From the NCBI GenBank assembly GCA_024704765.1, contig JAKMXF010000110.1, positions 124,001 through 188,000 of the forward strand: 64,000 bases of DNA. Reading direction: 5' to 3'. This document shows positions 32,492-45,901 of the stretch, one piece after another (positions within the stretch are counted from its first letter, which is position 1; every line of letters begins with the position of its first letter). Both the position numbers and the translations under genes were made by a program. Under the pieces are notes generated by a model, which made no database searches, had not been told where the DNA came from, and saw only the letters and a list, made by a program, of their open reading frames with translations. This stretch comes from Oopsacas minuta (taxonomy: Eukaryota; Porifera; Hexactinellida; Lyssacinosida; Leucopsacidae).

Positions 32492-35400
32492 TTAATCCAC
32501 TTTCTCATAATGCTCATCATCACTATTATCTGCTTCACCAACCGTAATGTTATGTTCTGCCAGTAGAGCATCTGTACCTGGTGCATTCTGTTCTATCTCT
32601 TCCCTCAACTGGTCGTTGGCTGATTTTAGCCCAGCAGATCTATTATATTTAATTTTGGTTATAAATATTGATAGATTTGAGCTATAAAGAATTCATGTTA
32701 CACAGCAATGTTAATTCAAGAGTAAAGTCAAATTAGTTAGCGTATAATACGACAAGGGGGCATTGAATGTGTGTATCTTCAAATACATAATATTATTATT
32801 GGGAGAAACTAATTAAAAATCAACCATATTGGCTCTAAAATTAAACTCGTTTAACTTGCTGGATAAGATTTGAAATTATGGCAGATGATGTTTTGTCTCG
32901 TTCGTCTTAGCATCCACCAAGCTTTGATGACAAATGTTTACACTACCCATAGAACTGATGCCAAATAAATACAATTGAAATAATCTGACTTTTTGTGCAG
33001 CAAAGTCAACTCTGTTGCGTATAAGAAAATTAATAATTTGGAGTTAAGTTTCTAATGATACAAAAACGGTTTTCATATGAATATGTGGCAATGTTAGTGG
33101 CATAACTGCCAAAACTTTTGTAATGTGAACCATAGTTCGAAGTATTTCTAGATGATAAAATATTTGAGCAATATTAATCTCCAAGAACTCGTCACCATCT
33201 TTATAAGTTATAACATTACAGTACACAAAGCTTATTTTATATAGGATTTTTATTCGTAGCAACAAATGTAGCTACGAATAATGTGAAAATTGAAAATAGC
33301 TGAAACTTTGACTAACATTGTACAAGTATTAACTCACTTCGCATCAGCTACCCATAATCCAGAATCCACACATCTTTTCATATGATATTCGGCATCCTCT
33401 TTAGACATTGCATTGAGTACTTGATGGAGTTTAGCTATACTCTGTGATTCGAAACATTCCTTCAATTCCTATGAACAATCTCATCGGTAATAATTGCTTG
33501 TAACCATGAACAAAGTGGCCACAAACAAAGAACGCTTATCTACAGGCGTGTTGCAGATTGTACAGTTGTAGTTGGAAATTTGGTGGGGAGTAATTACTGA
33601 TTATCACTCGAAAGCGAAAAATTAATAAAACAATTAAATTCTTTGGGATGTAGTTGAAATTTCGGTGAATAGTTTTGGATATTCGGCAAGTGAAAATGCA
33701 CACAACTAATATATGTAATTCCAGTTTTATAGAACTATGTAGTGGTTAGTACATACAGCTTGACTTTCTCTAACATCAGACACAACACACATGAAAGAGA
33801 ATTGTTAAACCTGTGAAGTGCAAATACTTTCTATATCCAAGCAACTAATTGACGTGTGCAATGAGTAACATATTCTATTAATTACTCCTTACACTGTCCA
33901 CTATCAAATGACGATTGAATCAAGGATTCAAGACTATATTTAAAATTGAGACTTATGTTGATTCAGACGATAACTTACGTTCGGTAGGGTCTCCATTACA
34001 TCTGCTGGATCTAATCCTCCTGGTCCTAATCTCTTCTTCCTCTCTTCCTATACCAAAATTTATTAAAAATGCGATTTAATGATTCCTGGGGTTATCATTA
34101 AAGATAGTTAGTAAGCTGAGAATGAAATTAAAATTATAGTCAATTTCTATTATCAAAGAACACGGAAATATTGAAATACCCGCTTATTTCGAGGTTTGGA
34201 TTTGTACTAATATTCTCCCAAACCGTCAAAGTAACACACTTTTCATCGTAATATCGAAGTAATTATCGTTGTCGCTTGAGCTTGGATATAACGGGAGTTA
34301 ACTGTATATATTCCTTACCTCTTCATACTCTTTCATTGCTTTATCAATTCTAACCTGAGCACGTACTTTAACACGCTCAATAAACCCTTTTACTTCATCT
34401 TCATAAGCTTCTACATAAGTCTTATCTGCTGTCTTTATTCTAAAATAAAGTGAAACTTATATTAATTAAGTACCCATAAAAGCAGATAAATAGTTCAATT
34501 TAGGTAGAAGAGATTCTTATAGCTGGCAGTTCTATTGCCGATGAAGAGGAAATAGCCGCCCCAGTCTGAATTATCATGACGAGAGGCAATATATACGCTA
34601 TGCTGAGGTAAATAGATTATTGTTTAAGTAAATATGAAAGCAAGTGCATAAGGACTAGCATATGTAACTGAAGTGAATTGGGCGAATCTGTTGTGTTTGC
34701 TAGTTATTTTGGCTTCAGAAGTAATAAACGATCTTGCAAATTCATTTACTTAAACTTCAGAACAATAAATGGAATAAATTTGTTATTTGAACCTCGCAAG
34801 CCAGCCCTGTTTACAGAATCATTTTTGGACAAATAGTATGTAGTACACGTAATGTTTTGGCAAAAAATATTCTACTAACACAGTGTATATAACTTTAATA
34901 CGATATAATGATAGGGTTGTAGCATGAAGGCCACTATAGGGTACACATGTAACACGCAAGAAGTAATTATGTAATTTTGTGTCCTATCGCATGCATAGGC
35001 AGTTCAGTTCAGAGTACAGTGTATTGTGCTAATAATTATATTATCCTATTAGATACAGTAGAACTTCTTCCAACCCAAAATTTTAATTCCCATACATTTA
35101 AATACAATATCTATTCAGGTAGGTTTTACACTCAGATAGCACGTACTAGCTTCTGTTTCATGGAGGAGTGCGTCTTATCTTAATTCTACCTTACAATCAT
35201 ATCTATTTCCAACTGACAAATTAAGGATGGTAATGCTATATTGAAATACTCGAAGCAAAAGTTAAGAGAGTGTGCGTGTCCGTAACTGTGCCTGTTATAT
35301 GATAATCTACCTGTTAACTAGCACAATAGCACAGATACAAATTGTTAATTAACATTCGGGATTGCTAAACGACCAATCTACGTATACATATGCAAATATA

Positions 35401-38400
35401 GAGCTAAAATAGTCAAATATATGCTTGCTATAATCTGTAATGTCACAAAACTCTTAGTCTATATTGCAATCATCTCAATACACATGATAAAGCAGGTACC
35501 AAAGTAACGGATAAATAATAATGAGTAATAAAATATGAACTCATCGATAAATAAAATTAATAAACTATTCAAACACATTTCATGAAAATAATATTCTAAT
35601 ATATTTGACAGGGACGAATCATATGTAGATACAGGTCCGTACCATTACTGTCTATAAATGAAAACAGGATATATTCATACAATTAAATTTCGCGGAAAAG
35701 TTTGTACCACGAAAAGTATAATGACGGTTATAACGTCGTAAATGAGACAAGTTTACCTCTCAAAAAACTTAGGGACACAACTCCTAGGATCAATCTTAAG
35801 CTGCTTGCCTAGCTCCAATATGTAGTTAAGACATATTGTCTGTTTGGCTACACGCTCCATCAGGGAATGTTTCTATAGAAATATTCATGATACAACAGAG
35901 CTCATGAGAATCTACTAAATGAAGCATAAACTAGAATGTACTCTCTAATATAGGGAATTATAACTATTACTATAGTATTCCTATACCATGGATGTAATCA
36001 CAGGCATATCAATTACGTCATCAGATAATTATTATTCCAACTTAGCGAGCCAGTGAAGAAACAAAACTTCAATAAAAGTGTAAGTTCACATTTACATGAC
36101 AATTGAGTATTACATTGATATAAGCATTACTCGTATTTGCTAGAAATTTGATCGAACTTACTTCTTCAACTTCCAAGTTGATACACCATAGAGTTAGATA
36201 GCCTGCTGTATCTTCATTAACTAGTTCGGAATTCCTGACCAAGAAGTCTTTGCTGTAAAAAAGTGCAATAATATTCAGTATTTGTGAGTAAGAAATTGAC
36301 AACAATTGTACATCGATGTAATACATACAGTCAACTCCGGTTATAACGAATACCAGCTTATATCGGAGTCTGAAATTGTACAAATACGTATAGACATCAA
36401 ACAGTCTCGGTATTTCTTCGGTTATATCGATCTCCGTATATATCGAAGGAATTATCGCAGTCCCTTGAGTTTCGATATAACAGAGTTGACTGTATATTTT
36501 CTGCAAATAATAGAGTAATCAAAATTAGGAAATATAAAGTGTCATGTCAAGCAGTAAAGGTTCGTAGCCGCGGGTACGGGGTTTGCATAATTATGAAATT
36601 CACCAGACTAGGAAAAGTTATCCTTTGACATCTACAATATTTTATATTTACAAGATTACCTAGCAGTAAAATCACTGAACATTCCATATTTCTTTATATT
36701 CTCTTCATGTTTGTTCATGAACTCTTGCTAGAAATACAAGCAACAAAAGAAATAAATTCCACTTACAAATATGTGTAGCAAATACCATATGTATGTGAAT
36801 AAACACATTTGTGATAGTAAAAGATTATTAAGGAATATTGCAAGGAAACACAAATGAGCTATTATGTATAGGAGGTTGGCAAATAATCGAACTCTAATTT
36901 CATCATTACAAAATAACACATTCAAATTGTGTGGGCAGACTAGCTTTGTAAGTCTAAATGCCATATGCAAATTGTAGAATCGCAATTAAACACAATTAAT
37001 ATACATAAGTTTTAGACAAAAGAATTAATTAATTAATTTGCTTCAAACATTGAACTAACAGATTTCTTCATTCGCTCCTCTTCAGTAAGTGGTTCAGCTT
37101 TTTCATCATTTATGTTAACGACCTGAAAACAACGCAATTGTAACAAAATGTGTATTCATTTAATTCTCTAAAAGTCAAATTATATTCCCGTCAAATACGT
37201 AAATACAGCTTTCTATGGTTATAGAAAGTACAACACACTCAATACACAGACATATCATCGGTTAATTAAGTTGTAAAGTGCAGGATACGCGAGGAAGGAG
37301 GGAAGGAAGTTAGTTTTATCTAAAACATTGTATATAACGCCAGATATATGTAATATGATTATGTAATGAGTGGTAATGAACTGTGGCAGGTGAATACATT
37401 ATACACTAGTATCGTTGCCTAATTATATGTGGTTTTAAGGTTTGGTTTATTATTGCTAAAGCACAAACACAATATTATACGCAGACAAATTATATTTGAA
37501 ATTTGAGGAAGAGATCTTGTGTTGAATAATTAGTCAATAATTTACAATCGTAAGGTTGCAAATAGGAATTGGTGGCATAATCGAGCAACTTTAAAGATAC
37601 AGCTAACTCCTGTTATATCGAAGTTCAAGGAACCGCGAAATACTTTGATATAAGCGGAGTTTGACATAACCGATGGGATATACGTATGTTACTTTGACTG
37701 TTCGGGACCAAATTTGTACAATTTCAGATTTCGATACAACCGCAACTGGATATTTCGATATATCCGTGTTCGATATGACAGGAGTTTACAGTATTCTTAA
37801 GCGATAAAAAATAATAATAATATCTATCCATATCCTGATAAACATAGCAGATAGTATTCTTACTGTAGAATCGAATCCATCACGACACATAGTATCGATG
37901 TTCCATGGCTGAGATTTGGCTTGCTTGTTTAGTTCAATCTCTTTTTCCTGGTTTTCTCTGTCCTATCGAAAGTTCAACTCTTATCATTTAACAAATTAGT
38001 AAATTACATGTGTGATTAGAAAACTCGAATGTTGCAAATACTCCGAAGACCTATAATACAATACCTTCTTCTCCAACTCTCTTATGTACTTCTCAAGCTC
38101 AATCTTATCATCCTAGGAAAATTACAAGTGTGACTTACAAAGCACAAAAATCCTTTGAAATTGAACAATTATGAAGTATGTTGTAAGAGGGAAACGTACA
38201 AGTTTCTGTGATTTCTGTCTGGCCTCTTCTAGCTCTGTCTTAGTTCTATAGAATTAACGAGAAGTTGTTATAATATAGAATTACGGCAACATTGCTATAG
38301 CATTTTTTAATTAGGGTTAATTATTCGTTAATTCCATAATTGTCTTGGTAGAACAAAAACACGTATACGTATATGATAGTATGTTAGAGAATGTTGTATT

Positions 38401-40304
38401 CTAGAAATCTTGAGTAAATATACCTGATTGATGTTTCGGACAAAATGAACGATGAGTACACAAAAAACTAATTATAAAGTAATAACGCAATTACTTGGTT
38501 CTTTCTTTGTCAAGCACTCGTCTTTCCATGTCAGCCTTCTCCATCCTCTCAACACGAGACTCATGTCTCCATTTGTGAAGAGAAGGAGTGTGTATGTTTG
38601 GATGTGTTTCATCTTCATCATCACTGATCTGAATATTATACAAATAATATTACAAATTGAAATTTGCAGTTCTATCTCACTTCGAATTAGGTTTATGAAA
38701 TTTGCATTGGCTGTGCAGAATTTGAATTTGATGGAATATCATATTTTTTAGACAATATTTCTGTCATTCATATTATACAAACACGCAATCTGTGAGTCAA
38801 TAAGCCAAAATATCATCCCTCATAATAACCTAATGCACTCTCAATGGTTAGTTCCGCCTTTCCAATCCTGATAAAAAACTGTGATTGACAAAATCTTAAC
38901 CTCGAGTGAGGGATATTATATTTCAATATTTCTTTGTACTTGTATATGAATTGGGATTGATAAACCATAATTTGATTGTAAACCTTTGAATACACCCTCG
39001 GGTAGGGCTTAATTCTCAAATATAACCATAATATAAATGAATACGCATGTGTGACACGTGCAGAATTATAAATATATTTCGTATTATCTAGGGACTGAGA
39101 TTGTTACTTTGATATAAGCAAAATTCGATATAACAGATGGAATATATGTTAATTTGACGGTTTGGAACCATATTTGTACAATTTCAAAAGTATTATAACG
39201 GACGGACGGACGTCGTACATTATCCATGCCATTAAGACATCTCCCTATAGCAGCTGCACCAAAAATCGTGAATTTCTATTATATATCTGCAATGAGTCTA
39301 TTAAGTAATGAATAAGTTATCACGAAACCATGTTATAGCGTCTAGCATGAAATTACACTGAGTACTCTTATATCTAACTAGACAGAATGTAGATAATGAA
39401 TTAGAGCAGGTAAGGTGACAATACATTTTATGCAAGAGTATGTTGAAAGCTAAAAAACTAGTAGAGAGGAATGTAGGAAAGGCTACAGTAACAAATAGGG
39501 CTTACAATCCTGGGATCCTGAAGTGTAATTGTTTGTTACTTTATTTTCTGGATAAGTATGTAATAAGCATTAGAACAAATAGGATTTGTATTAAATCAAG
39601 TTCGGTAAATATGTAGTCTCGTTATTATGAACAAGATTTTTGGTCCCGTGGGGTGTCACAATAAACGACCCTGACTGTATTTACATTTGTAGCTTAATAT
39701 GATATACGCTACATTTCTTCCTAATATACTCTCTAAATTGCAGAATGCAATACTCCCATATTTAAACATTTTGGTGATGTCCAGATCTGGAATCATTTTC
39801 TTCGATTCTTATGTGGCAAATTTACACAATGGAAAGTGTGCAAAATTGTGTTAGAATGCTCTGATGGGTCTACTAATGGATTATATATATACATCTTATA
39901 TGAACTGAATACGTGTCTGTAAATACATTCTTTAAACAAAATCTCGCCATATTGTATTGGTGGAGATTAACTTCCGTGATTATAACTCCTAGTGGCAAAT
40001 CATGGGATAAACATGATTACGAAATGATAAAGTCAACTCCTGTCATATCGAAGCTAAAAGGAATGCGAAAATTTCTCCGATACAAGCAGAGTTCGATACA
40101 ACCGATTAAATTTATATTACTTTGATGGTTTGGGACCATATTTGTTTGTCAATTTCAGGCTTCAATATAGGCTGGTATTCTGATATAACGGGAGCTGGGA
40201 GTTGGATATGATATACCAATATGTACTGTAATATATACGTGTGTACACAAGTGAATATGTATTGTAATTACCTCAATGTGATCCCACTTGCTGTAGTCAA
40301 CCAT
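32492..40304 (-). CDS. CDC37: HSP90 co-chaperone CDC37, 13 exons
   Basis: Delivers client kinases to HSP90. Exons (minus strand, first to last): 40272-40304, 38495-38628, 38200-38245, 38065-38112, 37864-37962, 37060-37122, 36660-36727, 36162-36252, 35757-35872, 34319-34439, 33979-34047, 33338-33468, 32492-32639. All junctions are GT/AG and in phase, giving 388 aa (human 378). The N-terminus MVDYSKWDHIE plus ISDDEDETHPNI is the invariant kinase-binding start, and the family's CK2-type Ser is the S of ISDDED. A coiled coil fills exons 2-5, then SQPWNIDTM. The HSP90-binding middle domain includes YLTLWCINLEVEE; then KKRLGPGGLDP and MKRCVDSGLWV, and an acidic tail. Introns carry several TIR elements. 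No lesion. Confidence 0.97.
34165..34304. mobile_element. Short TIR element, family C, in CDC37 intron
   Basis: Right end 'cgggagttaactg' followed by TA; internal 'aaaccgtcaaagtaacac' matches the other family-C copies. The left end is degraded, so that boundary is approximate. Confidence 0.55.
35056..35195. mobile_element. Short TIR element, family B, in CDC37 intron
   Basis: Starts TA-CAGTAGAACTTC and ends 'gtcttatcttaattctacctta', a decayed complement of the start. It also creates the chance ORF at 34977-35183. Confidence 0.5.
36328..36492. mobile_element. Short TIR element, family C, in CDC37 intron
   Basis: Starts CAGTCAACTCCGGTTATAAC, ends with the complement (ataacagagttgactg), 165 bp, TA on both sides. 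Confidence 0.75.
37600..37789. mobile_element. Short TIR element, family C, in CDC37 intron
   Basis: Starts CAGCTAACTCCTGTTATATC, ends 'atgacaggagtttacag', about 190 bp. Subterminal 'cgaagttcaagg', 'ggtttgg/gttcgggaccaaatttgtac' blocks are shared with copies near 36328, 39090 and 40031. Confidence 0.7.
39085..39192. repeat. Partial family-C copy in CDC37 intron 1
   Basis: Holds the internal 'gataaca/gatataacagatgg' and 'ggtttggaaccatatttgtac' blocks without clear ends. Confidence 0.5.
40030..40200. mobile_element. Family-C copy in CDC37 intron 1
   Basis: Starts AGTCAACTCCTGTCATATC; internal 'gatggtttgggaccatatttg'. The right end is blurred (ataacgggagctgggagtt). It accounts for the ORF at 39913-40125. 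Confidence 0.55.
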
Positions 40305-41229
40305 CTTGTTGTTTACCTAGTAACTTGTAATATGTAGTAAACTAATAATAATAAATACATTCAGTAAATATGATGGATGAATGTGTCATCGTTGAGACTA
40401 TGTTTTTCTCTACAAGTAGTCTGTACTGTCTCTCCTTGCTTACTTGTGTAATGTATACACACAAAAGACATAAAAATGAATTGTATATTATGCATAATTT
40501 TCGGCATAAAATGAAAATTAATTACCTGGAAGGTTTATTGGACTAACTTTCAAGTTAATTTTGAGATAATATTTCTGTCTATTTAAGTGTCGAAACGAGA
40601 TTGGTATCACAGAATAAGTTGATAAATTTTACAAAACACCGATAAGCGAAAACAGAAAATCTGCTAACGCTAGGAGCACACTAAGCTAGAGCATAATTTT
40701 GCCAATTCAGTCAAATTAAAAGTACAGCGAGGAAATCGTTATTCATTTGTCTTTGTAATAAAGTAATATAACTAAAATATTAATGACTGAAAAATACTGA
40801 ATCTATTCACGACTTGGAGAGGTCTAATTGCATACAAGACATATATTTTACGGACAAAACAGGAGTAACCTCGATTTATACAAACTGTATTATTTTGCTA
40901 AATAAGATTGATTTAATGCATAATAATTATATTGGATTATATAATTAATTGACGTCATTGTCTATTCCTCAAAATTCGGAAATAATTAAATTCTTTTCAT
41001 TTTAGGAAAGTACAGCCCATACGTATAAAATCTAGGAAGTAAGATTCAGTAAAACGAAGTAAATATGTCATCAATGTAATAGAATGTGTACACATGAATT
41101 TTGTTCAGACTTAAGAATAACACATTTTAGAATAATAGCATTATCACTAATAATTCCCATTAGAAAGCCTCAAAACTGGGGATAAGAATGTATAAAGTTA
41201 AAGCGGATAATTACAGGGCTGATTGAGTA
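40305..41229. other. Intergenic, no gene seen
   Basis: CDC37 promoter side and 3' flank of the Rab gene; AT-rich, with nothing recognisable. Confidence 0.5.
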
Positions 41230-42576
41230 TTAACTGCTACAACAACTCTTCTCTCTACCTGGGGGTGTGTCATACCTCGCACTTTGACTCATGTCTCCGG
41301 GTATCTGGGTGATGTAGGTGTCTCCGTTTCCTTGACCTCTCTGTCTGAGGTGTCCAGGCCCTATCCTGTTGTCTAGAGATATTACTCCTTGTTTAGCTGG
41401 GTTGGAAAGAGCGGAGTCTGGACTCATGGTTGTAAGTTTATGTTTGTGACGTTTAATCAGTTCTTGTGTGATTTGGAGGAAAGCTTCCTTTACTCCTGTA
41501 ATAGAAGGGAATGTGAGTAAAATATAAGGTATGCAAAATTTACTACAGTAGAACTCCGATAATAAGTACTAATTTTGTATTCAGGGTGTATTTAGGTACT
41601 TGGTTGGCACATAAAAGTAACAGTTGAGTAACCATGAAGGATACAAAGGATCGACCCTGAGACTCATTTAGTATAGGATTAATAAGTTACCATCTTATGA
41701 GAAGTCCCTGTAAGAAAAAGTACAGGCCAGAAATTCCTGGATAAACCCATTGCCCCTGGTCTTATCCGAGTTCCATTGTACTCGATTATTTGGACATATC
41801 GCTGATGTTATCATAATAAAATTGATGTACATAGGATATAAAAATAAAGAATTCTGTGAATTTTAATAAGTAATAATGTGAGCTTGATGCATACTTGCCA
41901 ATTGTCCCGTTGTTTTTGACAAATGTTGAGGGCCAAAGAGGCTAATGTTGCGCCAAAACTTGCCAAAACCTTAATTGTCCCTCATTTTTGTAGTCCAGTC
42001 TAATACAAATATGCTACATCCCACGATGTCGCGCTAAATTAGTGTGTCCGTCCGGCTTTTTTCTTCACTCAGGTTGGCAAGTATGTTGATGTATTCCAAA
42101 ACTAACAAATTCTAACCTGTATTCTCCTTAGCAGAAGTCTCTACAAAAATAGCATTAATACTATCCGCATACTCCTTTCCCTCCTCCGTAGTTACTTGCC
42201 TGTGCTCGTCTAAATCAGATTTATTACCAATCAAACACATTGCTATATTATGCTCCACATTCTGCTGAAGTTCCTTCACCCAATCCTTAGCCAAATCTAA
42301 GCTATTTGCTTCTGTGATGTCATACACTACAAGAGCTGCATTGGCATTCCTGTAGTACATAGGTGCCATAGATCTGAACCTCTCCTGCCCAGCTGTATCC
42401 CATAACTGTAATTGTACACGGTAGTTCTCTATATTCATACGAAATGTGAAGAAGGAAGCGCCTATCGTTGGATTAACGTTGTTCGAGAACATCTTGCCTA
42501 CATATCGCATCACTATAGATGTCTTACCGACACCTTGTGTGCCTAGACAGACTACCTTTGTATCCAGGTTCTGCAT
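41230..42576 (-). CDS. Rab GTPase, Rab5/21/22-like
   Basis: Small GTPase of endosomal trafficking. Exon 1 is 42117-42576 and exon 2 is 41230-41495 (donor GTTAGA, acceptor ACAG), 241 aa in total. All G motifs are intact: P-loop GTQGVGKTS (12-20), switch I Thr in NPTIGAS, DTAGQERF with the activating Gln, NKSD and ETSAK. QLWDTAGQERFRSMAPMYYR and VVYDIT are Rab-type. The C-terminus ends REKSCCSS, a double-Cys prenylation site with two residues after it as in Rab5 and Rab21. The hypervariable tail is long and Gly/Arg-rich. I cannot decide the exact subfamily; the APMYYR and WVKEL stretches point to the Rab5/21/22/31 group. The intron carries two TIR elements. Confidence 0.9.
41546..41778. mobile_element. 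Short TIR element, family B, in Rab intron
   Basis: Starts CAGTAGAACTCCGATAA, ends 'cttatccgagttccattg', TA on both sides, 233 bp. Confidence 0.75.
41890..42085. mobile_element. TIR element, family D, in Rab intron
   Basis: Ends CATACTTGCCAATTG and the complement of ATACTTGCCAACCTGAG; about 195 bp, GC-richer inside, no ORF. It lies 32 bp from the donor of exon 1. Confidence 0.7.
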
Positions 42577-42961
42577 CTAATACACGTTTATGTATGCGAA
42601 GTTTGAAATGAAGTTTGTGAAGAATTATATCCTAATATTGTTAAATGTCCTAATTCCACAATTGAGATGATATAATTAGCTGACCTTATCATATATCATA
42701 TATATACAAATTGTACATACAATTAGGCAACTGCATTACTCCTGATATCACCTAGCATTGATAAATACCTTTTTGGAATTGTTAGATTATGTTTATAATC
42801 TAACAATTACATTACACAACCTAATCCATTAATTATCAGAATATACGTAGATATCTGTATTAAATAGGTAAGATGTTTGAGTATAGGACTTAAATGCATG
42901 AATAGGATATATTTAATCATGAACTATGTGTATACACTGTATGATCTGTTATTCAAATCTG

Positions 42962-43003
<42 letters not shown>

Positions 43004-43631
43004 GTATATATGTATATATTATTCTCTAAAAAAACACGATAAACACGCAGTTGTGCAAGAGACAATCTTTGATTTCGAATTTTCGATACAAGTCAAATAT
43101 CCTATTTCCAGTCCTAGCTGAAATTATGATAGTTTTGCACCTACTTTCAAAAGGATGATCAATCCGAGACAATTTGGAAATAGAATAAATTCGTATGACA
43201 TAATTGATGTTATAAGTAGCTTTTATAAATAACTTTATTCTGTAATGGATATGGACAAATACCAACACACACATACGAGCCGTACAAAATATAATAACTA
43301 GAAATCAATGGAGACTGTAGAGCCTAATGTATCGTAATAGTCATGTTATGGCTTACAATTCCAAATCATTAACAAAGCATTTCAATTATTGAAATGAATT
43401 GGAGCAATATTAAGATACTCTATAGTGAGATTCCGAGATAAATAAACTTCTATGAATAAACTCAAAGAATATGAAATACAAATATAAGCTTCTAATTTAT
43501 CTAATATCAGCAAAGTAAAAGAAACAAACCATCTATTCGTGGAGTGGCATAGTTGTATGCTAAGTATTAACGTGAGCACAAATACAACAATTCATACAAA
43601 CAGGGAATATGTATAACCGCTGGTTAGTTCA
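42577..43631. other. Intergenic with a TA microsatellite
   Basis: Contains a (TA)n run at 42964-43000 and the 3' flank of the beta-galactosidase gene. The short minus-strand ORFs at 43026-43274 and 43382-43579 have no family features. Confidence 0.5.
42964..43000. repeat. (TA)n microsatellite
   Basis: About 18 uninterrupted TA units, continuing in broken form to about 43018. Confidence 0.9.
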
Positions 43632-45575
43632 TTAACCAAGATCTGGTACATCACGTAAATCGACAGTTGTATCAGTTGTAGATTTTATACAATTATCCGT
43701 CTCGAATAATGTAATGTAATTTGTAGAATGAGTTTTAAAGAGAACACCAGGGATATATAAAGACTTTTGTGGACCTTTCGCTGGCCAAAACCGACCCAGA
43801 TTAAAATTATTAATGAATACAACCCCTTTAGAGAAAGGTGGGGACGTAATATGTACATACGTATCCTTTTGTGTGCCAGTTTCTTTTGGTAACTCTCCTT
43901 GATAAAAACAATATTGAGTTCTTCCTTCTGGATAAAACTCTGATCTCTTTAATGTATCATGCATAAAGTGATGAAAATCGAATGAAGTTATCATCCAGGA
44001 AGTAATCAATTCATCTGATTGAAATTGAATAATACCTTTATGCTCGTGATTAAAAGTAGAATCACCATTTACAACACTACGATGTTGATAATTAATACGA
44101 CCCATATTCTCAACCATAATCTGAATAACTTGCATGGTAATACTACAATTCTTATGGAAAGTAACGTTTGTAGATTTTCGATCTAAAATAGTAATTAGTT
44201 CACTGTTGACATAGAAATGACCTCTATCCTGTATGGACAAATTAACGGTTGTCGTTAGGTTCGATTTACAATCTCCAGTTTCGAATACTGTCTCATACAA
44301 TATATACCCATAGCTTTGGTTAAAAAACTCCATAGGTACTGGAGTTTTTACTGTATAGATTTTGAAACTGTCTTTATAATCATGGAATATATTACCGTAA
44401 TATTGCAGTGTTACTTTCCCATATGTAACTTTATCATCACCAACTGGAGGGTTAGGCAAAATCACATTTCTATAGTTTGCGATAAACTTACGGATAGCGT
44501 AGTACTTCTCAGTTAGGTCTCCTCCCTCAGATATAGGAGAGTCATAATCATAACTTGTAATCCAGGGGGAATACTCGGATCCTTTTAGCATTGCTCCGTT
44601 CATGAATCCGAAATTAGTCCCACCAGAAAACATGTAGAAACAAACTGATCCGTTCGCATCGAGAATAGCATTGAGGGTGGACAGAATCCCTTCTGTAGGT
44701 CTCTTCTGGTGTTCACCACCCCATACATCTGGCCATCCAGTATAAAATTCTGAATTTACAAACGGAGTACCATAACTGTATTTCCTCAATTCATTAACTG
44801 AATTCTGTACATTTGTTCCAATACCAAAATCAATAGTAGCTAGCAAGCTATTTGTTAAAGAACCTCTTTTCAGAAGGCTGTATGAATTTCCATCAGTGGA
44901 GAAGAGAGTGACATCTTTCGCAGGGATTATATTATTAAAATATTCTACTAAATTGCTGAGATACGTCTTATCGCCTCCAAAACTACCATACTCATTCTCG
45001 TACTGTAGCATAATGATAGGACCTCCCTTTGAATAAAGAAATGGATGAATTTTAGGAAGTATAACATGCAACCAATTGTAGACATAGCTCATATAAACTG
45101 TATCCTTTGAGCGTAACATTATATCTTTGTGTGTAAGTAGCCAACTCGGCATCCCTCCAAGATCCCATTCAGCACATACATAAGGGCCAATACGTAGAAT
45201 AACTAGTAGACCAACCTGTTGAGCTAGCTTTATGAAATGGATAATATTGTGGTTACCATCAAAATCATATACACCTGGTCTGGGCTCGTGTATATTCCAG
45301 AATACGTATGTCTGCACAGCGTCTAGTCCTGCTGCTTTCATCTGCCTTAGTCTTAATGCCCAGTACTGAGGTAGTACACGTGTGTAGTGGAATATCCCAG
45401 AAATATAGCGAAACGGTTTACCGTCTTTCAAGAAATATCTGTTATTGAAATCAGGTACAAATGATGGATCAGATCCTGCGAGAGTCGTCTGATCCAATTC
45501 CACAGACAAAGAATTCACAACATGATGACATGCAAATGATAAACAGAGTGATATAAACAGGATAGTGTTTACCAT
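43632..45575 (-). CDS. Beta-galactosidase, GH35 (GLB1-like)
   Basis: 647-aa single-exon glycoside hydrolase that removes terminal beta-galactose, expected in the lysosome or secreted. Signal peptide 1-22 (ILFISLCLSFACHHVVNSLS). The catalytic TIM barrel starts with FRYISGIFHYTRVLP and has YVFWNIHEP and GPYVCAEWDLGGMP, the family signature. The acid/base Glu is in QYENEYGSFGG and the nucleophile Glu in VNSEFYTGW. FSGGTNFGFMNGA and SYDYDSPISEGG also match. The C-terminal jelly-roll domain ends with VVFINNFNLGRFWPAKGPQ and YIPGVLF. Length is close to human GLB1 (677). Start ATG at 45573-45575. No lesion. It could equally be a GLB1L-type orthologue. Confidence 0.95.
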   Translation of the reverse strand: MVNTILFISLCLSFACHHVVNSLSVELDQTTLAGSDPSFVPDFNNRYFLKDGKPFRYISGIFHYTRVLPQYWALRLRQMKAAGLDAVQTYVFWNIHEPRPGVYDFDGNHNIIHFIKLAQQVGLLVILRIGPYVCAEWDLGGMPSWLLTHKDIMLRSKDTVYMSYVYNWLHVILPKIHPFLYSKGGPIIMLQYENEYGSFGGDKTYLSNLVEYFNNIIPAKDVTLFSTDGNSYSLLKRGSLTNSLLATIDFGIGTNVQNSVNELRKYSYGTPFVNSEFYTGWPDVWGGEHQKRPTEGILSTLNAILDANGSVCFYMFSGGTNFGFMNGAMLKGSEYSPWITSYDYDSPISEGGDLTEKYYAIRKFIANYRNVILPNPPVGDDKVTYGKVTLQYYGNIFHDYKDSFKIYTVKTPVPMEFFNQSYGYILYETVFETGDCKSNLTTTVNLSIQDRGHFYVNSELITILDRKSTNVTFHKNCSITMQVIQIMVENMGRINYQHRSVVNGDSTFNHEHKGIIQFQSDELITSWMITSFDFHHFMHDTLKRSEFYPEGRTQYCFYQGELPKETGTQKDTYVHITSPPFSKGVVFINNFNLGRFWPAKGPQKSLYIPGVLFKTHSTNYITLFETDNCIKSTTDTTVDLRDVPDLG

Positions 45576-45901
45576 TAGGAAACTTATATCAGCTAAAACA
45601 TAATATTATAAAGGAGATAATTAGAAAACCATTAAAAGCAGTGATGAACAAATCAGTTGTGCAATTCACAAGTTATCTATAAATGGTAGTAATTACAGAT
45701 ATACGGTGTGTAGTATTCTTATCACAGGAATTATTAGACTATATCAGAATTAATAAGCGTTGCCCTTCAGGGAATTTGAAATCATTCGCGTTCTCATAAC
45801 TCGTAGCTCAGACTTTTGGTCCTCGCTTTATTTCCCTTCCGCTATTAACAAGGTTATCAAATTGTAAATACAGTTATCCCAATAATATAAAACAAGCATC
45901 A
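45576..45901. other. Short spacer, no gene seen
   Basis: Promoter side of the beta-galactosidase gene and 3' flank of the next one. Confidence 0.5.

Noticed and set aside
36069-36506. 145-codon minus ORF taken as a gene of its own
   Set aside because: Only 36162-36252 is real (CDC37 exon 8); the rest is intron read-through and a TIR element.
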